Assembly (NCBI GenBank): GCA_039545315.1
Contig: BCIM01000003.1
Span: forward strand, 1,313,637-1,377,636
Direction: 5' to 3'
Origin: Kondoa malvinella
Taxonomy: Eukaryota > Basidiomycota > Agaricostilbomycetes > Agaricostilbales > Kondoaceae
DNA: 64,000 bases
Part shown: piece by piece, positions 36,294-47,731 of the stretch
Layout: every line of letters starts with the position of its first letter
Position numbering within the stretch: position 1 is the stretch's first letter
Notes under the pieces: model-generated
Databases searched by the model: none
Told to the model about the DNA's origin: nothing
The model's input: only the letters and a program-made list of their open reading frames with translations
Program-made: the position numbers and the translations under genes

Positions 36294-37066
36294 TCAAATG
36301 TATCCAACCGCACTGTCTGAGATACAATCGAGGTTGTACCTGATCCCGGCATCCATAATCTGCTTGACCATGTTGCACTCATCCACATCTCTTGGAGCAT
36401 AAAGCAAAACCAATCCGAAATCCAACAATCCGCCTGAAGGACTAGGTTTGCCCGCTAGCGGAAACGTCACACCCCAACCTTGATCGACTACCAGAGCAGC
36501 ATCTTTTGGGTGTAAACAAACATGAATGGAATTGTCTGTATGTATATGAAGTCGATCATGTTGGAATGCAGGAGACGAAGAAGAGCGTAAAGAGTAACAT
36601 GCTAGCCCGTTGTTGCCTTCTCTGATAGAAGGAGCCAGCAGAAGGCTATTGCGATGACCTTGTGACCGAAGATGGGATTCGAGTTCTGTCGTCATCTGAG
36701 CGTTGGTTGCTGTTTGTGTTACATGACGATGTGGTAGTATCCACGAGATCATCGACGGTCTTGGACCACGCCTGGAAGGAATTTGACTTAGGTAGGACTT
36801 GGTTTCGGGATGTTCATGCAGGAAGGCGGTATCGAGTGGATCTCTGAGGCTGATATAAGCATTGCTTGATAGCGAGTAAGAAGCAGAAGAGCGAACCGTC
36901 CGGTGAATTTCAATTGATGTGACAACACCCAAGCTCTCCATCCGCTGAATCCGCTGCCTGGTATAGCATTCCATTGACGATAGTCAATCAAAGCCCAGGT
37001 CGCTGTAATGGCCGTAATAGCACCTAACGCGGCCAGATAGGAATGTCGCTTATCGCTTGCTGCCAT
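36294..37066 (-). CDS. fungal luciferase-domain (DUF5519-type) protein
   Basis: Exon 1 begins MAASDKRHSYLAALGAITAI, a probable membrane anchor, then DYRQWNAIPGSGFSGWRAW. After an intron, NAYISLRDPLDTAFLHEHP and RRGPRPSMISWILPHRHVTQ follow. The C-terminal domain has HVCLHPKDAALVVDQGWG, the conserved HPLAG-like FPLAGKPSPSG and GLVLLYAPRDVDE. These are the blocks of the 'luciferase domain' family, widespread in fungi and of unknown biochemical role despite the name. About 230 residues. Its stop lies only 17 bases from the stop of the convergent SGNH gene, so their 3' untranslated regions must overlap. Confidence 0.75.
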
Positions 37067-37220
37067 TTGGTTTATCGCACTATCTTCTTTCCCCGGGTTG
37101 ACTCGAAACCGTCTTCTTCTGTTGTCTGTCGCGCTGCCCGACTTCAACGACTTGTGAAAATTCTGTGCCGCTACTGTATGACCTTGTGAAGTGGAAGAAG
37201 AGAAGCCCAGCTTGTTAGGG

Positions 37221-39049
37221 ATGGCCGAACATGTTCAAGCCTCGTTTCCCACCACCTCGCCAGAAACGAGTCCCAGTGAAGCAAACAAGGAGGCTGCCGC
37301 AACCCAGCAGAAGAAGCTCAAACGGTCCATTACACCAGGTCATGGGAAAGCCAGAGGATGGGAAGCTAGAATCAGGCGGTTCTCACCAGGTCAGTCTGTT
37401 CGCTGTCGAGCAAATGTCAGACGAAAGCTGAATAGCGCACACTCTCCTCTTTGGTCTGTATAGCCTGGTTCAGTTGTACCATGGGTTGTGGAATTCCTAG
37501 TGTCCTTCTCTTTCTTCTCCCGTGGCAGCATACCGCTTTCAGAACGATTGGCTGCATCTATCTGATCTTTGACAGCGCCTTGTTCCTTGCCTTTTCTATA
37601 ATGATCATCACTCGCTATACGCTTTATCCAGAAATCTTCCCTGCTACTTTGAAGCATGAGCAGGTCAGTCTGCTCGATTCGCCAGATGCTCTTACTGATT
37701 ATGTATGCAGCATAGCATGTTCCTCGGAACCGTTCCTATGGGCTTCATCACCATCTCGACTGGCATAGGTAAGCTCTCTAAGTAGTCCAAATGAAGCATC
37801 ATTGAAGCAGATTCAGCACTCTACGGGAACGACTACGGTCTGGACGGATCAGTGATGGCAGCTAGCGTTCTCTATTGGATCGCTTCTGTCTTGAGCGTCT
37901 TCTCGGTCGTTGTGGTGCCCTACTTCATGATGACCGCACATGCACATCGGCCGGAAGGATTGACCGCTGCTTGGCTGTTGCCTTTCGGTTTGTCTTCCTT
38001 CTGTGAGCTGTGTGTACAGCTTAAAATGCTATGATGAATTGCAGTGCCGCCTATCACTATCGCTACTTCTGGATCATCGATAGCGGAATTATTGATTGAT
38101 TCACATCCGACTTATGCTCTTAACATCGTCCTGTCTTCTTACATTCAGTTGGGATGCGGTCTGGTACGTTTCAACGTTGCGGCTGCAGGCTATACAAAAT
38201 CCGACGGACCTTCGTTGAACAGATATTGGCGCTTTGTCTGCTGGTGCTCTACCTGCAACGACTAATCTTGCATCGGCTACCTGGTAGTGAAGTGATCGTA
38301 TCAAGTGAGCTTTTGCTTCCCGTAATCCCTCAGTGCTGATTGGTATCGCAGCGTTTTTACCATTAGGTCCAGCAGGTCAGCCTGGCATCCGAGCTTTGGC
38401 ATATCGCTAATGTACGAGGAATGACGGTTGACAGGTCAAGGCGGCTACGCTCTACTCCGACTAGGCGCAGTCTGTCAATCGCTCTTTCCAGTCCTAGTCA
38501 ACCGCTACCCAAACAACACAGTCTATCAAACTCTACACGTCTTAGGGCCTGCTCTTCATGCTACTGGGATCGTAGTAGGCCTGTTGCTATTCGGTTGGGG
38601 TCTGTGGTGGATGTGTCAAGCTGTAGCTGCCTGTGCTACGCATTGGTTGAAGCAAAGGGCGAAATTCAATTTGGGCTTCTGTGAGTTTGGAATCAGGGCG
38701 ATACTGCAAAAAGCTGATATTGTTGATCTAGGGGCCTTCACTTTTCCGCTTGGCTCGCTCAACCTACTGACGTATGGTCTGGCCTCGACGTTCGATAATA
38801 TCACTTTACGAGTCATGGGGACCATTATGACTGCTTCTGTGTGTTTGCTTTGGCTTGTGGTGTCTATACCGACAGTGTATGGGTTCAAGCGCGGTAGTGA
38901 GTGCATCAATTTACTGGACAGAGGGTAAGCTAATATGACGAGCAGCGCTGTTCCAAGCACCTTGTTTGGAATTGCTCCAACAGAACAAGCTGGAACAACA
39001 AGAAGAGGAAGCTGATCTTTCGGAACCAACCAGCTCAGAAAATGTGTGA
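37221..39049 (+). CDS. SSU1-type sulfite efflux pump (TDT family)
   Basis: About eight exons. A hydrophilic N-terminus (MAEHVQASFPTTSPETSPSE) precedes ten hydrophobic segments. Diagnostic stretches are FSCTMGCGIPSVLLF, HSMFLGTVPMGFITIS, the late FLPLGPAGQGGYALLRLG, WLKQRAKFNLG and GAFTFPLGSLNLLTYGLAS. Together these match the tellurite-resistance/dicarboxylate transporter fold of fungal sulfite exporters, including the GPxGQ and TFPLG motifs. It probably exports sulfite across the plasma membrane; a C4-dicarboxylate substrate is the alternative in this family. The C-terminus is an acidic tail (EEADLSEPTSSENV). Confidence 0.82.
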
Positions 39050-39085
39050 AGTGCTGCTATTACAAGAGTACTATTGAAATCACCA

Positions 39086-40107
39086 TCAAGGCTTGGACTT
39101 GCGCCTCTCCGCCGCCCGAGCAAGCATCTCCCTCGGCGACAAATTCGCATCCGACCTTGATCCGCTACCGCCCAATCGTTCACCACCAGAAGGCATAGCT
39201 ACATCCGAAGCATCGACATGGCATTTCCCGCTCGCCAACATTTTGCTCCCGACTTCGTGTGATTCGGCTGGGTCGTATTCGTCAAACAGATCACCTCCTA
39301 ATCTGTTACCCTTTCTCGCTGGATCGCTGTAGAAAGCCGCAAGTTCTTTGGCGAGCTGAACCGAACAATCAGTCAAAGCAAAGATCAGATTGATGAAGGA
39401 CTGACCTGACTATCCAATTCTTTGAAGGGTAGCTCGTGGTTCGGATGCCGTATATGACTGAGCTCATGCAACAAGACCCTTCTGACACCATTATAACTCC
39501 TCACGCCCTCCAAATCATCCGTCAAAATCCTCAACTCAATCTTTAACGTCGTGTTTGTCGTCCCGCCGTTATTGTTGGTGTTCAATCCAAGCAACGTTGG
39601 CTGAGTATGCGGATGAAGTTCGCCTAATTCCAGCACTATCCAATCTCTATCTTTTGCTGCCATGATATGCAAGACGGCTGGATCGGTGCTCAAACGATGG
39701 AGAAAAGCTTTGCGTTGCTCATAGTGAGGTGTTGTGGGTCCAGCGGTAAAGGGGTTGATGAAGTGAAATCGGGTGGAAGAGGCTTTGGCGGTGGAAGTGA
39801 CTTTGACTGGTTTACGAGCAGCAATGACGGAGGCTTTGTGTTGGAGGAAAGCAGTGTGATCAGTCATACGCTGGACATCTATATCTTTGGCTCCGAGTAA
39901 GAAGAGGCGGCTGTTGGGCGCGATGCCTGATGATTTCAAAGTGGCTGCATCGTCTTTGGGTATCGCTTTGCCTTTAAGCAGCAGTTTCTGTTTGGGTGGA
40001 GAGATTGCGAATCGTGTAAATAGCAAACCTTGCAGATCTGATAACGAGCTGTCATCATCCAAATCAAAGTCTTCCTGCTCAGCTGCACATTTGATTGTAA
40101 AGTGCAT
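39086..40107 (-). CDS. ubiquitin-like plus WLM-domain metalloprotease (Wss1-related)
   Basis: Two exons. Residues 1-75 resemble a ubiquitin fold (MHFTIKCAAEQEDFDLDDDS, LKSSGIAPNSRLFLLG). The WLM domain follows with THYEQR-like PTTPHYEQRKAFLHRLSTDP, VRRVLLHELSHIRHPNH (an HExxH zinc site with a third His after H-I-R-H-P-N) and, after the intron, AKELAAFYSDP. Glycine-leucine motifs GNRLGGDLFDE and GERLGG end the protein. WLM proteases of the Wss1/Spartan group cut DNA-protein crosslinks; the ubiquitin-like variant is found in fungi and plants. About 335 residues, starting 143 bases from the divergent APRT gene. Confidence 0.85.
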
Positions 40108-40250
40108 CTTCTACAGCCAGCTGGTGATTACTGATCAACCAGTGCATTCAAAGAGCATCGTCATCACTTAAAACTCTAAGTACATGACCTTAAGCTCGAA
40201 ATTGCCGACTTTCGAAAAGCTGGAGAAGTCTCTTATCACAGCCAGCCAGC

Positions 40251-41186
40251 ATGTCGGAAGCCAAGCATACGCTGACCACCAATACTGACGTGCCTGTGCA
40301 AGTCAAGGACATTCTCGCAAAGCACCTGCAGCACTAGTCTGTCCCTTCTCAATTATCATGTAATCTTTACTGACCGCTGCTGCTGCTGCCCAGTGCCGAC
40401 TTTCCGAAGAAAGGAGTGACCTTCACTGATATCTTTCCGTGAGGCTGCTTTCCACTCGAGGCGTGATGCACTGCTTGAATAGTTATAACAGTATTCTCCG
40501 GTTCGCTATCTACCTATGAGCTGTACGCATCAAGCTGAAAGAGTATTCAAGGGACCCAATAGCGACTGAAGCGCTCATCAACACTTTCCTCGCCCACATC
40601 TTTACTGTCGTTCTGCCAAGATTGGAAAACAAGAAGATTGACATGGTCGGTAAGTCGGGTTCTCGGTCTCCTTTCTGGCGTGAGCATGGCTTATCTTAGA
40701 TAGTCGGACTGGATGCTAGAGGCTTCCTTCTTGGTCCTCTGATCGCTCTTCGCCTGGGCGCGGGCTTTGCTCCAGTCAGAAAGGCCGGAAAGCTACCTGG
40801 AACCGTTATTCAAGCTGCCTATGTCAAGGAATATGGCACAGTCAGTCTCGTTCATAGATCAGTATTTGGAAAAGAAGTCTCAATTCGTGGGACAGGACAT
40901 GTTTGAGATGCAAAACGACGCTCTGCAGAAAGGCCAGAACGTGCTTATCGTTGACGATCTTATAGCTGTCAGTGCTCACCTTCTTATTACTGAGTACGCT
41001 CACGTTATTGTTCAGACTGGAGGCAGCGCCTATGCAGCAGGTGAACTAGTCGCCCAAAGCGGTGCAACCGTCGTCGAGAACCTTTTCATCATCGAGATTG
41101 GTTTCTTGAAAGGCAGAGAAAAGCTCAAGAGTCCTACCTGGGCGCTCATCCTAGAGGAGGAAGAGGCACCAGCAGGACACCCATAG
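40251..41186 (+). CDS. APT1: adenine phosphoribosyltransferase
   Basis: Salvages adenine to AMP using PRPP. Six or so short exons: [99 protein letters not shown] joined to [14 protein letters not shown], then the PRPP-binding loop VLIVDDLIA joined across an intron to [12 protein letters not shown]. All type I PRTase residues are present. About 185-190 residues, normal for the family. It is divergent to the WLM protease gene with a shared promoter of 143 bases. Confidence 0.93.
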
Positions 41187-41235
41187 AAAGTGCAGGCAAG
41201 AAACAGGAAAAAAGATTAGACAGTTTATAGGTTCC

Positions 41236-44200
41236 TCATTGCAATTCAGACAGTTTAACGTTTGACAGTCTGTGCCCATTCAGCATGACAATGATCTCTT
41301 CCAGCTTCCTCTGCGGTTCCGTCACTTGCTGTGCTTCTACATACACCTTTTCCGCTTTTAGCGCTTTGATCACTTGTTCGCCCGCTTGCTGATCTATCAT
41401 TGCTAGAGGTATCAGCTCTGCTTCATCTTCCCCTTCCGAGCTGGGTATGAAGTTCGACCCGTCATGATTGAGGACAATCACAGCTGAAGCTCCACTGCGA
41501 GCTGCGGCAGTCGACTTCTGATGGAAAGTGCAGCCACCTCTTTGGGCTAGGATGAAATGCGGGAGTCGCGTATGCTCATGCAGATCGTCGTAAGGTTCGC
41601 AGACGCCCGCATGAGAAGAGGGAGGAACAATGAGGTGAATCTTGTCGTGCGACTTGAATTCAGGACCGAAAGCGGCAAGCGTTGCGATGGTGGATACGAT
41701 TTCTGAGGAGGACTTTGAGAATTTGAGTTGAATGAGGACTTTTGGTGTTGTTCGCATCGCTTCGTGCATGGCTTTATCGGTAATCAGGACGATTTGACCT
41801 GTCGCGACTGGATAGCGAGCGACGCGGCTGATGTCCCACCATTCGAGCCCTTGTGGATCCGGCAGGTCGTCTCGTTTACTGATCTGGACTCGAAGGCCTG
41901 CAACGTCATTAATGACTAGACCGGCAGGTAGTGATTTGACTTTGTGCGGAGCGGGATTCTCGTCTTCTATATTGTCTGCGCTTGCAAAGAGTAACTCGAC
42001 GACCTGGCCGTCAAGTAGACAAACTTAGTACCTAAAGTACAATATGCAAACTGACGGACCTTGGGCAGCACTGGCAATTTACAAAAACCATTCGGATCCC
42101 AAAGCCCGCTCTTGAGTGCCAGGACCGGATCTAGTTCGAGCCCTGTGATCCTTCTCGCATACTCGGCGTCGTTTCGCTTGTCTATACCGAGAGCGAGGGG
42201 TGACCAATGATGAAGGGTATCGTTCGCAGGTGTATAAGGTGTACATGTTGGTGCCGAGACTTGGGTATATTTGCTTATTGAGGCTTTGAATTCTAGTTTA
42301 TTCCGATGTAGTGGTAAGATGTGACCTTCTGTGGTATATACTGCGTTGCTGGAGTCTTTATTGTTTGGGTTGTCTTCATCGCTGTATGATATGCTATTCA
42401 GTGAATACTCTGGAAAGGGAGACGGTGACGCACAATATGAGATATGCATACTTTAGCGTCTCACTGAGGGCGAAAGAGTGCATTCGATCTTCCAAAACGC
42501 CTGAGAAAGAGTAATAAGTTGGGAAACACTACGCCTTGGAAAGTCACAAACCGGTCGTCAAGTCATCAATGCTGGCAAGTCCACAAGGCACTACCGATCG
42601 GTTTACTATATCATGGATGGCTTGTTCCGCGAATTGCAAGTAAGTGTCATCTTTCGTTGCTTGATACAGGAAGAGGGTGCTCTCTATCAATTCTGGTCGA
42701 AGCTAGACACAAGGCTCAGCAGGTCCTCAGACAGCCACAAGAAGTACGTACAGGGTATGCCGTGTTAGGAGAGTCGACAGAGAGCGGGGAAAACACTTCA
42801 GGAAGGCCGTTATACCGATACCACAAATTCGCAAAGACTGCATGCGACTTGATGGCGTTCTCTATGTCGCCAGCCAGAACCAGTAGTCCTATACGATACG
42901 ATGAGGACCGCAATCACTCAGCAGCGGCGGACTGACCTGGCCAGAAAGCTGACAGCGAGTCTATATTGGCGTTCGCCAGCATGCCGGTGCTCATATGAAC
43001 GCTTCGATACTGTAGAGCCATTAATTTGGTACTAGTAGTTGGGGGAACATGAACTTACGAAGAACCCATCAGGCGTTCTTAGGTGCCGCATGACGGCTTG
43101 AGATGCTTCGCTCCAAACTCGCCAGTATTGATCTTCTCCAAGTCTAGTAATGCATCAGATGGATATACAGAGCTTGGATATATGATAGCGCACAGGATGT
43201 AGCCTGCACATGACCAGAAGCTTAGAAGCTTAAGCTGTATTCGCGCACACACTCACTCTTTACCATGTACTCGAAGAACTAGGTTTGATCCGGTCAGACA
43301 TTCCATACTAAATAGACGAGGTATGATGTTGGCTTACCGAATCAATACCAGCGCCTATGGAAGATACGCCATAAATCCAATTCCCGGATTTCTAGAGTAA
43401 GGAATCAGCCCGACCTCAAGCAAATTAGAGCGTAGCCTTACAATGTTGATGGTATTTCCAACAAGCGACAGAGAAGACTTGCTATTCCATAAAGCAAAGA
43501 AAGCTTTCCGAGCCACTTGCTATCGGATCACAGTTTCAGTAGTCTTCCTCTTGAACGGATTTGCGATGCCAAACCTCATATATCGGTTCACCAGTCAGTC
43601 GACTGAGAGTTGCGAATTCTAGCAAAAGAGATCCAGCTCCTGCAGTGCATGTTTCCCATTCGCGAACGTCTTTGAGGTTTGTAAGACCATGTTTGAGGTT
43701 GATCTGACTTTTAGGATCAGATGGTATCATAAAGGACAGCAAAGGAAGAGCCGACTCTAGCGAACGGTATGCCTGACGGACTATTACTGAAAGCTGGTAG
43801 CATTCGCCTGGCTAGATCCCTCGACATGGATAACAGCTCGTCGGTGTACCATGGAATGGCGAAACCATACTGAGGATCGCTAGCAAAGATGTGTGCTGAT
43901 AACAGACCACCCAAGACGCGTATCGTCACTTCAAAGACTTGAACTTTGGAATCCTTATCGAACGAGACGTGTTGGATCACTTGAGCTACGGCTGTTTGAA
44001 AGCCTTTGCTGTCGTTCATGACTACGAAAGTATCCAAGCAGTCTACGACTTGGAGTAGGAAATCGCCCGCGACATCATTGAATGCCTCTTGCGTTGCATC
44101 TGATCTGTTGTGACCTTGACCTTTGCATGACAGAGGGCGTAGCTCGTCCAGAGGGAAAGCATTGGCCATGTATTGCTGATAACCATGTTGCCAGGTCTTG

Positions 44201-44364
44201 CGTACCAATTCCCTGTGTCGTGCTGCAATTTCAGATACATCTCTTGACAATGTTCGACCATTTCCGCACCGAAGTTCGAGCTTCCGTTTGCTCGAGTAAA
44301 AAGGAGCAGAGGAGGACAAGTCACAGCAGCATATCAGCAAAAGCAAAAGGAGCAGCCATTGCAT
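41236..44364 (-). CDS. EDEM-type alpha-mannosidase (GH47) with C-terminal PA domain
   Basis: Trims mannose from N-glycans of misfolded glycoproteins and so marks them for ER-associated degradation (yeast Mnl1/Htm1). The signal peptide MQWLLLLLLLICCCDLSSSA is followed by WQHGYQQYMANAFPLDELRP, LQVVDCLDTFVVMND and FEVTIRVLGGLLSAH, which carry GH47 signature residues including the catalytic Glu. Then LKHGLTNLKDVREWETCTAG and GSLLLEFATLSRLTGEPIYE follow. The end of GH47 is marked by NAVYTTEGHILPLHRNKL. Downstream is a protease-associated domain (AQRGGCTFHQKSTAAARSGA, VIVLNHDGSNFIPS), as in EDEM3 and fungal Mnl1. More than ten exons. No KDEL-like tail is visible (it ends VKLSELQ). Confidence 0.88.
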
Positions 44365-45055
44365 ATCCTGACGACGTTGTTGCGTGTCAACAGAGTACTA
44401 GCCGTGCCTTCTGCGGTCGAGAGCTCCGTGTCTCTCTCCTCTTCTATTCTCTGTATCTCTGTGTGCGATCTTCGTATTGAGCACATGTGTGTCATCCGCT
44501 GCATGACTTGTCTTGCTCTGTAGACCTTTCATTGCAGGCTTTGAAGCTACCCACTCTGTTGGCTTCTTATACCACTTTCTTTCCTGTTCCTCATCTCGAT
44601 ATGGCAAGTCGTCTTCCTTTACTTGCTCAATGCGCTTGTTCCCGATGCGTTTCGACGACCTCTGATATTTGAAGCAGCCTTGTTTCCTGCTCATCACTTC
44701 CACCTTCTCTCGGTGCTTGTATGACTGTCTGACTGATTCGGCTAGTCAAGTAGTGCGCAAACTCGCGCTCAAGTGAATTCGTCTAGCTGAGTACGTTTGC
44801 CATTCTCGCTGGTGAAACCAGAGGCAACTCTCAAAGCGATGATGAGAGAGCAAAGAAGCTTGGCGTCTGGCGTAGATACAAGGCGGAGGCAGAATATACT
44901 TCGAGTGGTAAATGCAATGACGAGATTTGCATTACAACATGAATACCTTGCTCCGCACGACCATCTGTCAGTCCTAGCACCCATTTCATTGCTGCATTAG
45001 ATACCTCGCTGCCTGTCCTTCCCAAGACCCCTCCCTCACACACAGCTCAATTGCC
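44365..45055. promoter_or_regulatory. divergent intergenic region
   Basis: Separates the EDEM gene (minus) from the ZNRD2-domain gene (plus). Short open frames on both strands have no protein-like composition. No clear element seen. Confidence 0.3.
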
Positions 45056-46320
45056 ATGTCTGCTCAACTTGAAGAAACTTCAGCTGTCCTAGGGAAATAT
45101 CTTTTACTTGGTGAGTATTCCGCTGCTCTAGCGTACACTGTACTGATGCAGCTCTGACAGGGTGAGCTGATACAATGCAGTCTTCGAGGCATTCGACTGA
45201 TCCGCTATATCAAAACAGATGGACCATGGGCGACGCTTGCCCGAAGGACGATTGTGTTGGATGCCCAGTCATGTTCAAAGACTCTGCATCATTCTGCGCA
45301 AGGTGAGCCTAGACGGACTTCTCTGTTGTCGCGAACACAATTGACCATTTGAACGAACAAGATGCGACGGACCACCCGACAAAGACAGCTCACGTCGCTC
45401 TCAGAACCCACAGATCGAAGCTTCCACACCTTCAGTCATCTCTCCTCGCTCATCCGTTTCATCACTATCAACCATCTCAGACGCCTCTACACCTGTATCC
45501 GAATTAATAACCGCTGCACCTGCACCTGCACTACCGCAGATAGATCCAATAGCCGAAGCTCGTCGTCGTCAATCAGACGCCGCATCAGCCGCTATAGGTT
45601 CTCGTTTACTCAAAGGTTGGATCTTGTTAGCGCAAGAATGCGTCAATCCTTCATGTCATGGTATTCCCCTCATGAAGAGACCGAAAGCGCCTAGATCTGC
45701 TGTTCCCGGTCAGCCAGAACAAGCTGAAGAAAGCAAAAAGAATAGGAAATTCGCTTCTTCTTCTGCTTCGGCTCCCACTCTTGCTTTACCTGATCCAAGA
45801 AAGTCGGTCCATTTCCCCGCTTTGTTGAGTTTTCACTAGCTTATGTAGAGCAGGTTTTGCGTCAATTGCGAACGGAACTACGTAGACGAACGTGATCAAG
45901 CAGCTTTGGCAGCGTGGGAAGCAGCCAATGCCCCTTCTGCACCAATATCGGAACCTAAAGCTCAGCTACCTGTCCCTTCGACAAGCATATCATCCAGTAG
46001 TAAGGGCAAGAAAAGGGAGTTGGAGGACTCTGCTTCACCTATGAGGATGAAATCGACTTCCAAACCTAGATTGAACTCGGTACGTCTTTGCATTCCCTAC
46101 TTATGCAGTCTTCTGATCTTGGTGACAGATCGAGAAGTCGACTGCGACGTTGACAACTTCCGCTTCTGGTCCAGCTATACAAGCTCTGCAAGTCGCGGCT
46201 GATCGATTGGTCGAACACCTAAATGCGCTTTCCTCCGCTGCGGTGATCAACGTGAATGAGATGGCTGATACTTCGGAAGCATTGGGCAAAGTATATAGAG
46301 CGATGAAAGATGTGCAATGA
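45056..46320 (+). CDS. protein with two ZNRD2/SSSCA1-type zinc domains
   Basis: The first unit reads VLGKYLLLGWTMGDACPKDD, then GCPVM and FCARCDGP. The second reads IGSRLLKGWILLAQECVNPS, then GIPLMKRP and, after an intron, FCVNCERNY. Each has the 'LL-GW-L...C..C.G.P.M...FC..C' layout of the Sjogren's syndrome/scleroderma autoantigen 1 (ZNRD2) family, found in archaea and eukaryotes. A Ser/Pro-rich linker and a C-terminal helix (ADRLVEHLNALSSAAVINVN) complete the protein, about 310 residues. To form the first GW motif, the exon ending at 45110 must join a single base at 45161 and then 45219; both flanking introns (50 and 57 bases) are normal for this genome. Function is unknown. Confidence 0.75.
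45161..45161 (+). other. apparent one-base exon
   Basis: The G at 45161 sits between a 3' splice site (CTGACAG, ending 45160) and a canonical 5' splice site (GTGAGC, from 45162). Joining G(45110)-G(45161)-A(45219) makes the glycine codon of the conserved GW motif. The only single-intron route that keeps frame needs a weak donor (GTATTC at 45115) and gives GEW instead. Confidence 0.55.
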
Positions 46321-46703
46321 GACAATCAAATCATTGCGACCAGACATGAATCGAAAAAGGAGAGTGAGGAAGAGAGTGAAAAGCAAGATATGTACGATCA
46401 AATGTAGTGCCAATGCAAATGCGATGACTAGAGACGCTCGCCGGCGAATATACTGGAACGCGAGAACATACAAGCCCTGTCCCTATAAGAGATTGCAAGT
46501 TCTACAAACGACGTATACGCAAACAAAAGCCAACTCTTCCTCGATCGACAATCAGACTTCAGTCGAGAAAGCATTGTCGCATTGCCTGCACAACAAGATG
46601 AATGAAATTTGACGCAACTACGACTTGACTGTTACAAGGACTTTATACACCTGTACACCAAAAGGTCATTCTCTTGCGACTCGTGCATACAGCTGTTGCT
46701 CAA
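46321..46703. other. convergent 3' intergenic region
   Basis: Lies between the stop codons of the ZNRD2-domain gene and the RNase III-like gene. No coding signal seen. Confidence 0.4.
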
Positions 46704-47731
46704 TTAGCCTTGTAAATATTGGAGGGCTTCCGAATTAGCGCCATGCAGGGCGTGCTTCTTGTTCTTGTCGAAGCAGAATCCGATCCGTTTGTCTTGAAGG
46801 TATATAGCGCACTCCCAAGAATCTTGCGTGTACGTGTGTCGCCATTCTAGAGACATCTTCCTCCGCTGGATGTGATTGAATAAGGCGACAGAAGGGTCTG
46901 CTCTAGTGGTAGTAGTACAAATTCTAGGGTTGGCTATCAGATGATGTGAGATACGATACCGAAGGCACGAGAAGGAATGACTGACTCTTTCGTGGGGGCT
47001 TTTCAGCTATCCCATCTACCTCAGATATTGATCGTTTAAGTACAGGTGAAGAGCATGCAGATGTATCGTTAAGCGATTTTGAGCGGTAAGCGGCTTCGTG
47101 GGCCTGGTACCGACATAAGCGGGTATTCGATCCCTCTAGTGCGATGACTTACCTCATTCCAACCTCCCAGGTAGGGCAACAATATCCGAGATAACTGGTC
47201 CACACCGCCAGTTTCGCACAATATACAGACATATATCTCGAGGGCATTCTCCAGCTGCTGTGTAGTGACATCTGAGATTGAGACCTTCTTATGCTGCGAA
47301 ATTTTAGTTGCAAGTCCGCTCCTCTCGGCTAGATAGGCTTGAAATAGTCCGCTGCAGTAGATATCCCGCCAAGCCTGTAAGAATGTATATCAGATGCAGC
47401 TGCCGCTTAGCACGAGCCTGCCTACCGTCTGCGCTGTGAGTTTGATGTCTTCGGACTGCTCTGTGCTCCAAGTCGTTATCGCGCGAGTCACTAGCAGCCT
47501 CCACCAGATATCACCGATCCACTCCAGCTGCTTGCGAGTACCTCTTGTAAGAAAAGCAGTGTGTGTATGCGCAACGATAGGTTGCTTATTCGAGAAATCA
47601 AAAACAAGGGCTTCACACGTTTGGCACTCCAAGCTGGGCAAGATGAAACAGCTGGCAATAGTAGTGGATATCTGAAAAGAGACAGTCTTCTGCAGCAGTT
47701 GCTCAAGCCGCGATTCGTTGTTATCTGTCAT
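46704..47731 (-). CDS. RNase III-like protein with possible dsRNA-binding C-terminus
   Basis: Exon 1 starts MTDNNESRLEQLLQKTVSFQ and contains RGTRKQLEWIGDIWWRLLVT, which resembles the RNase III signature 'NERLEFLGDAVL'. The next exon gives AWRDIYCSGLFQAYLAERSG and QQLENALEIYVCILCETGG, which matches the 'LADAFEALIGALYLDGG' region, with Asn in place of the catalytic Asp. The last exon ends with SWECAIYLQDKRIGFCFDKN and KKHALHGANSEALQYLQG, like the second half of a dsRNA-binding motif. Splicing between 46880 and 47150 is uncertain. Degenerate RNase III folds with a dsRBD occur in mitochondrial ribosomal protein mL44, a likely alternative identity. Confidence 0.5.
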
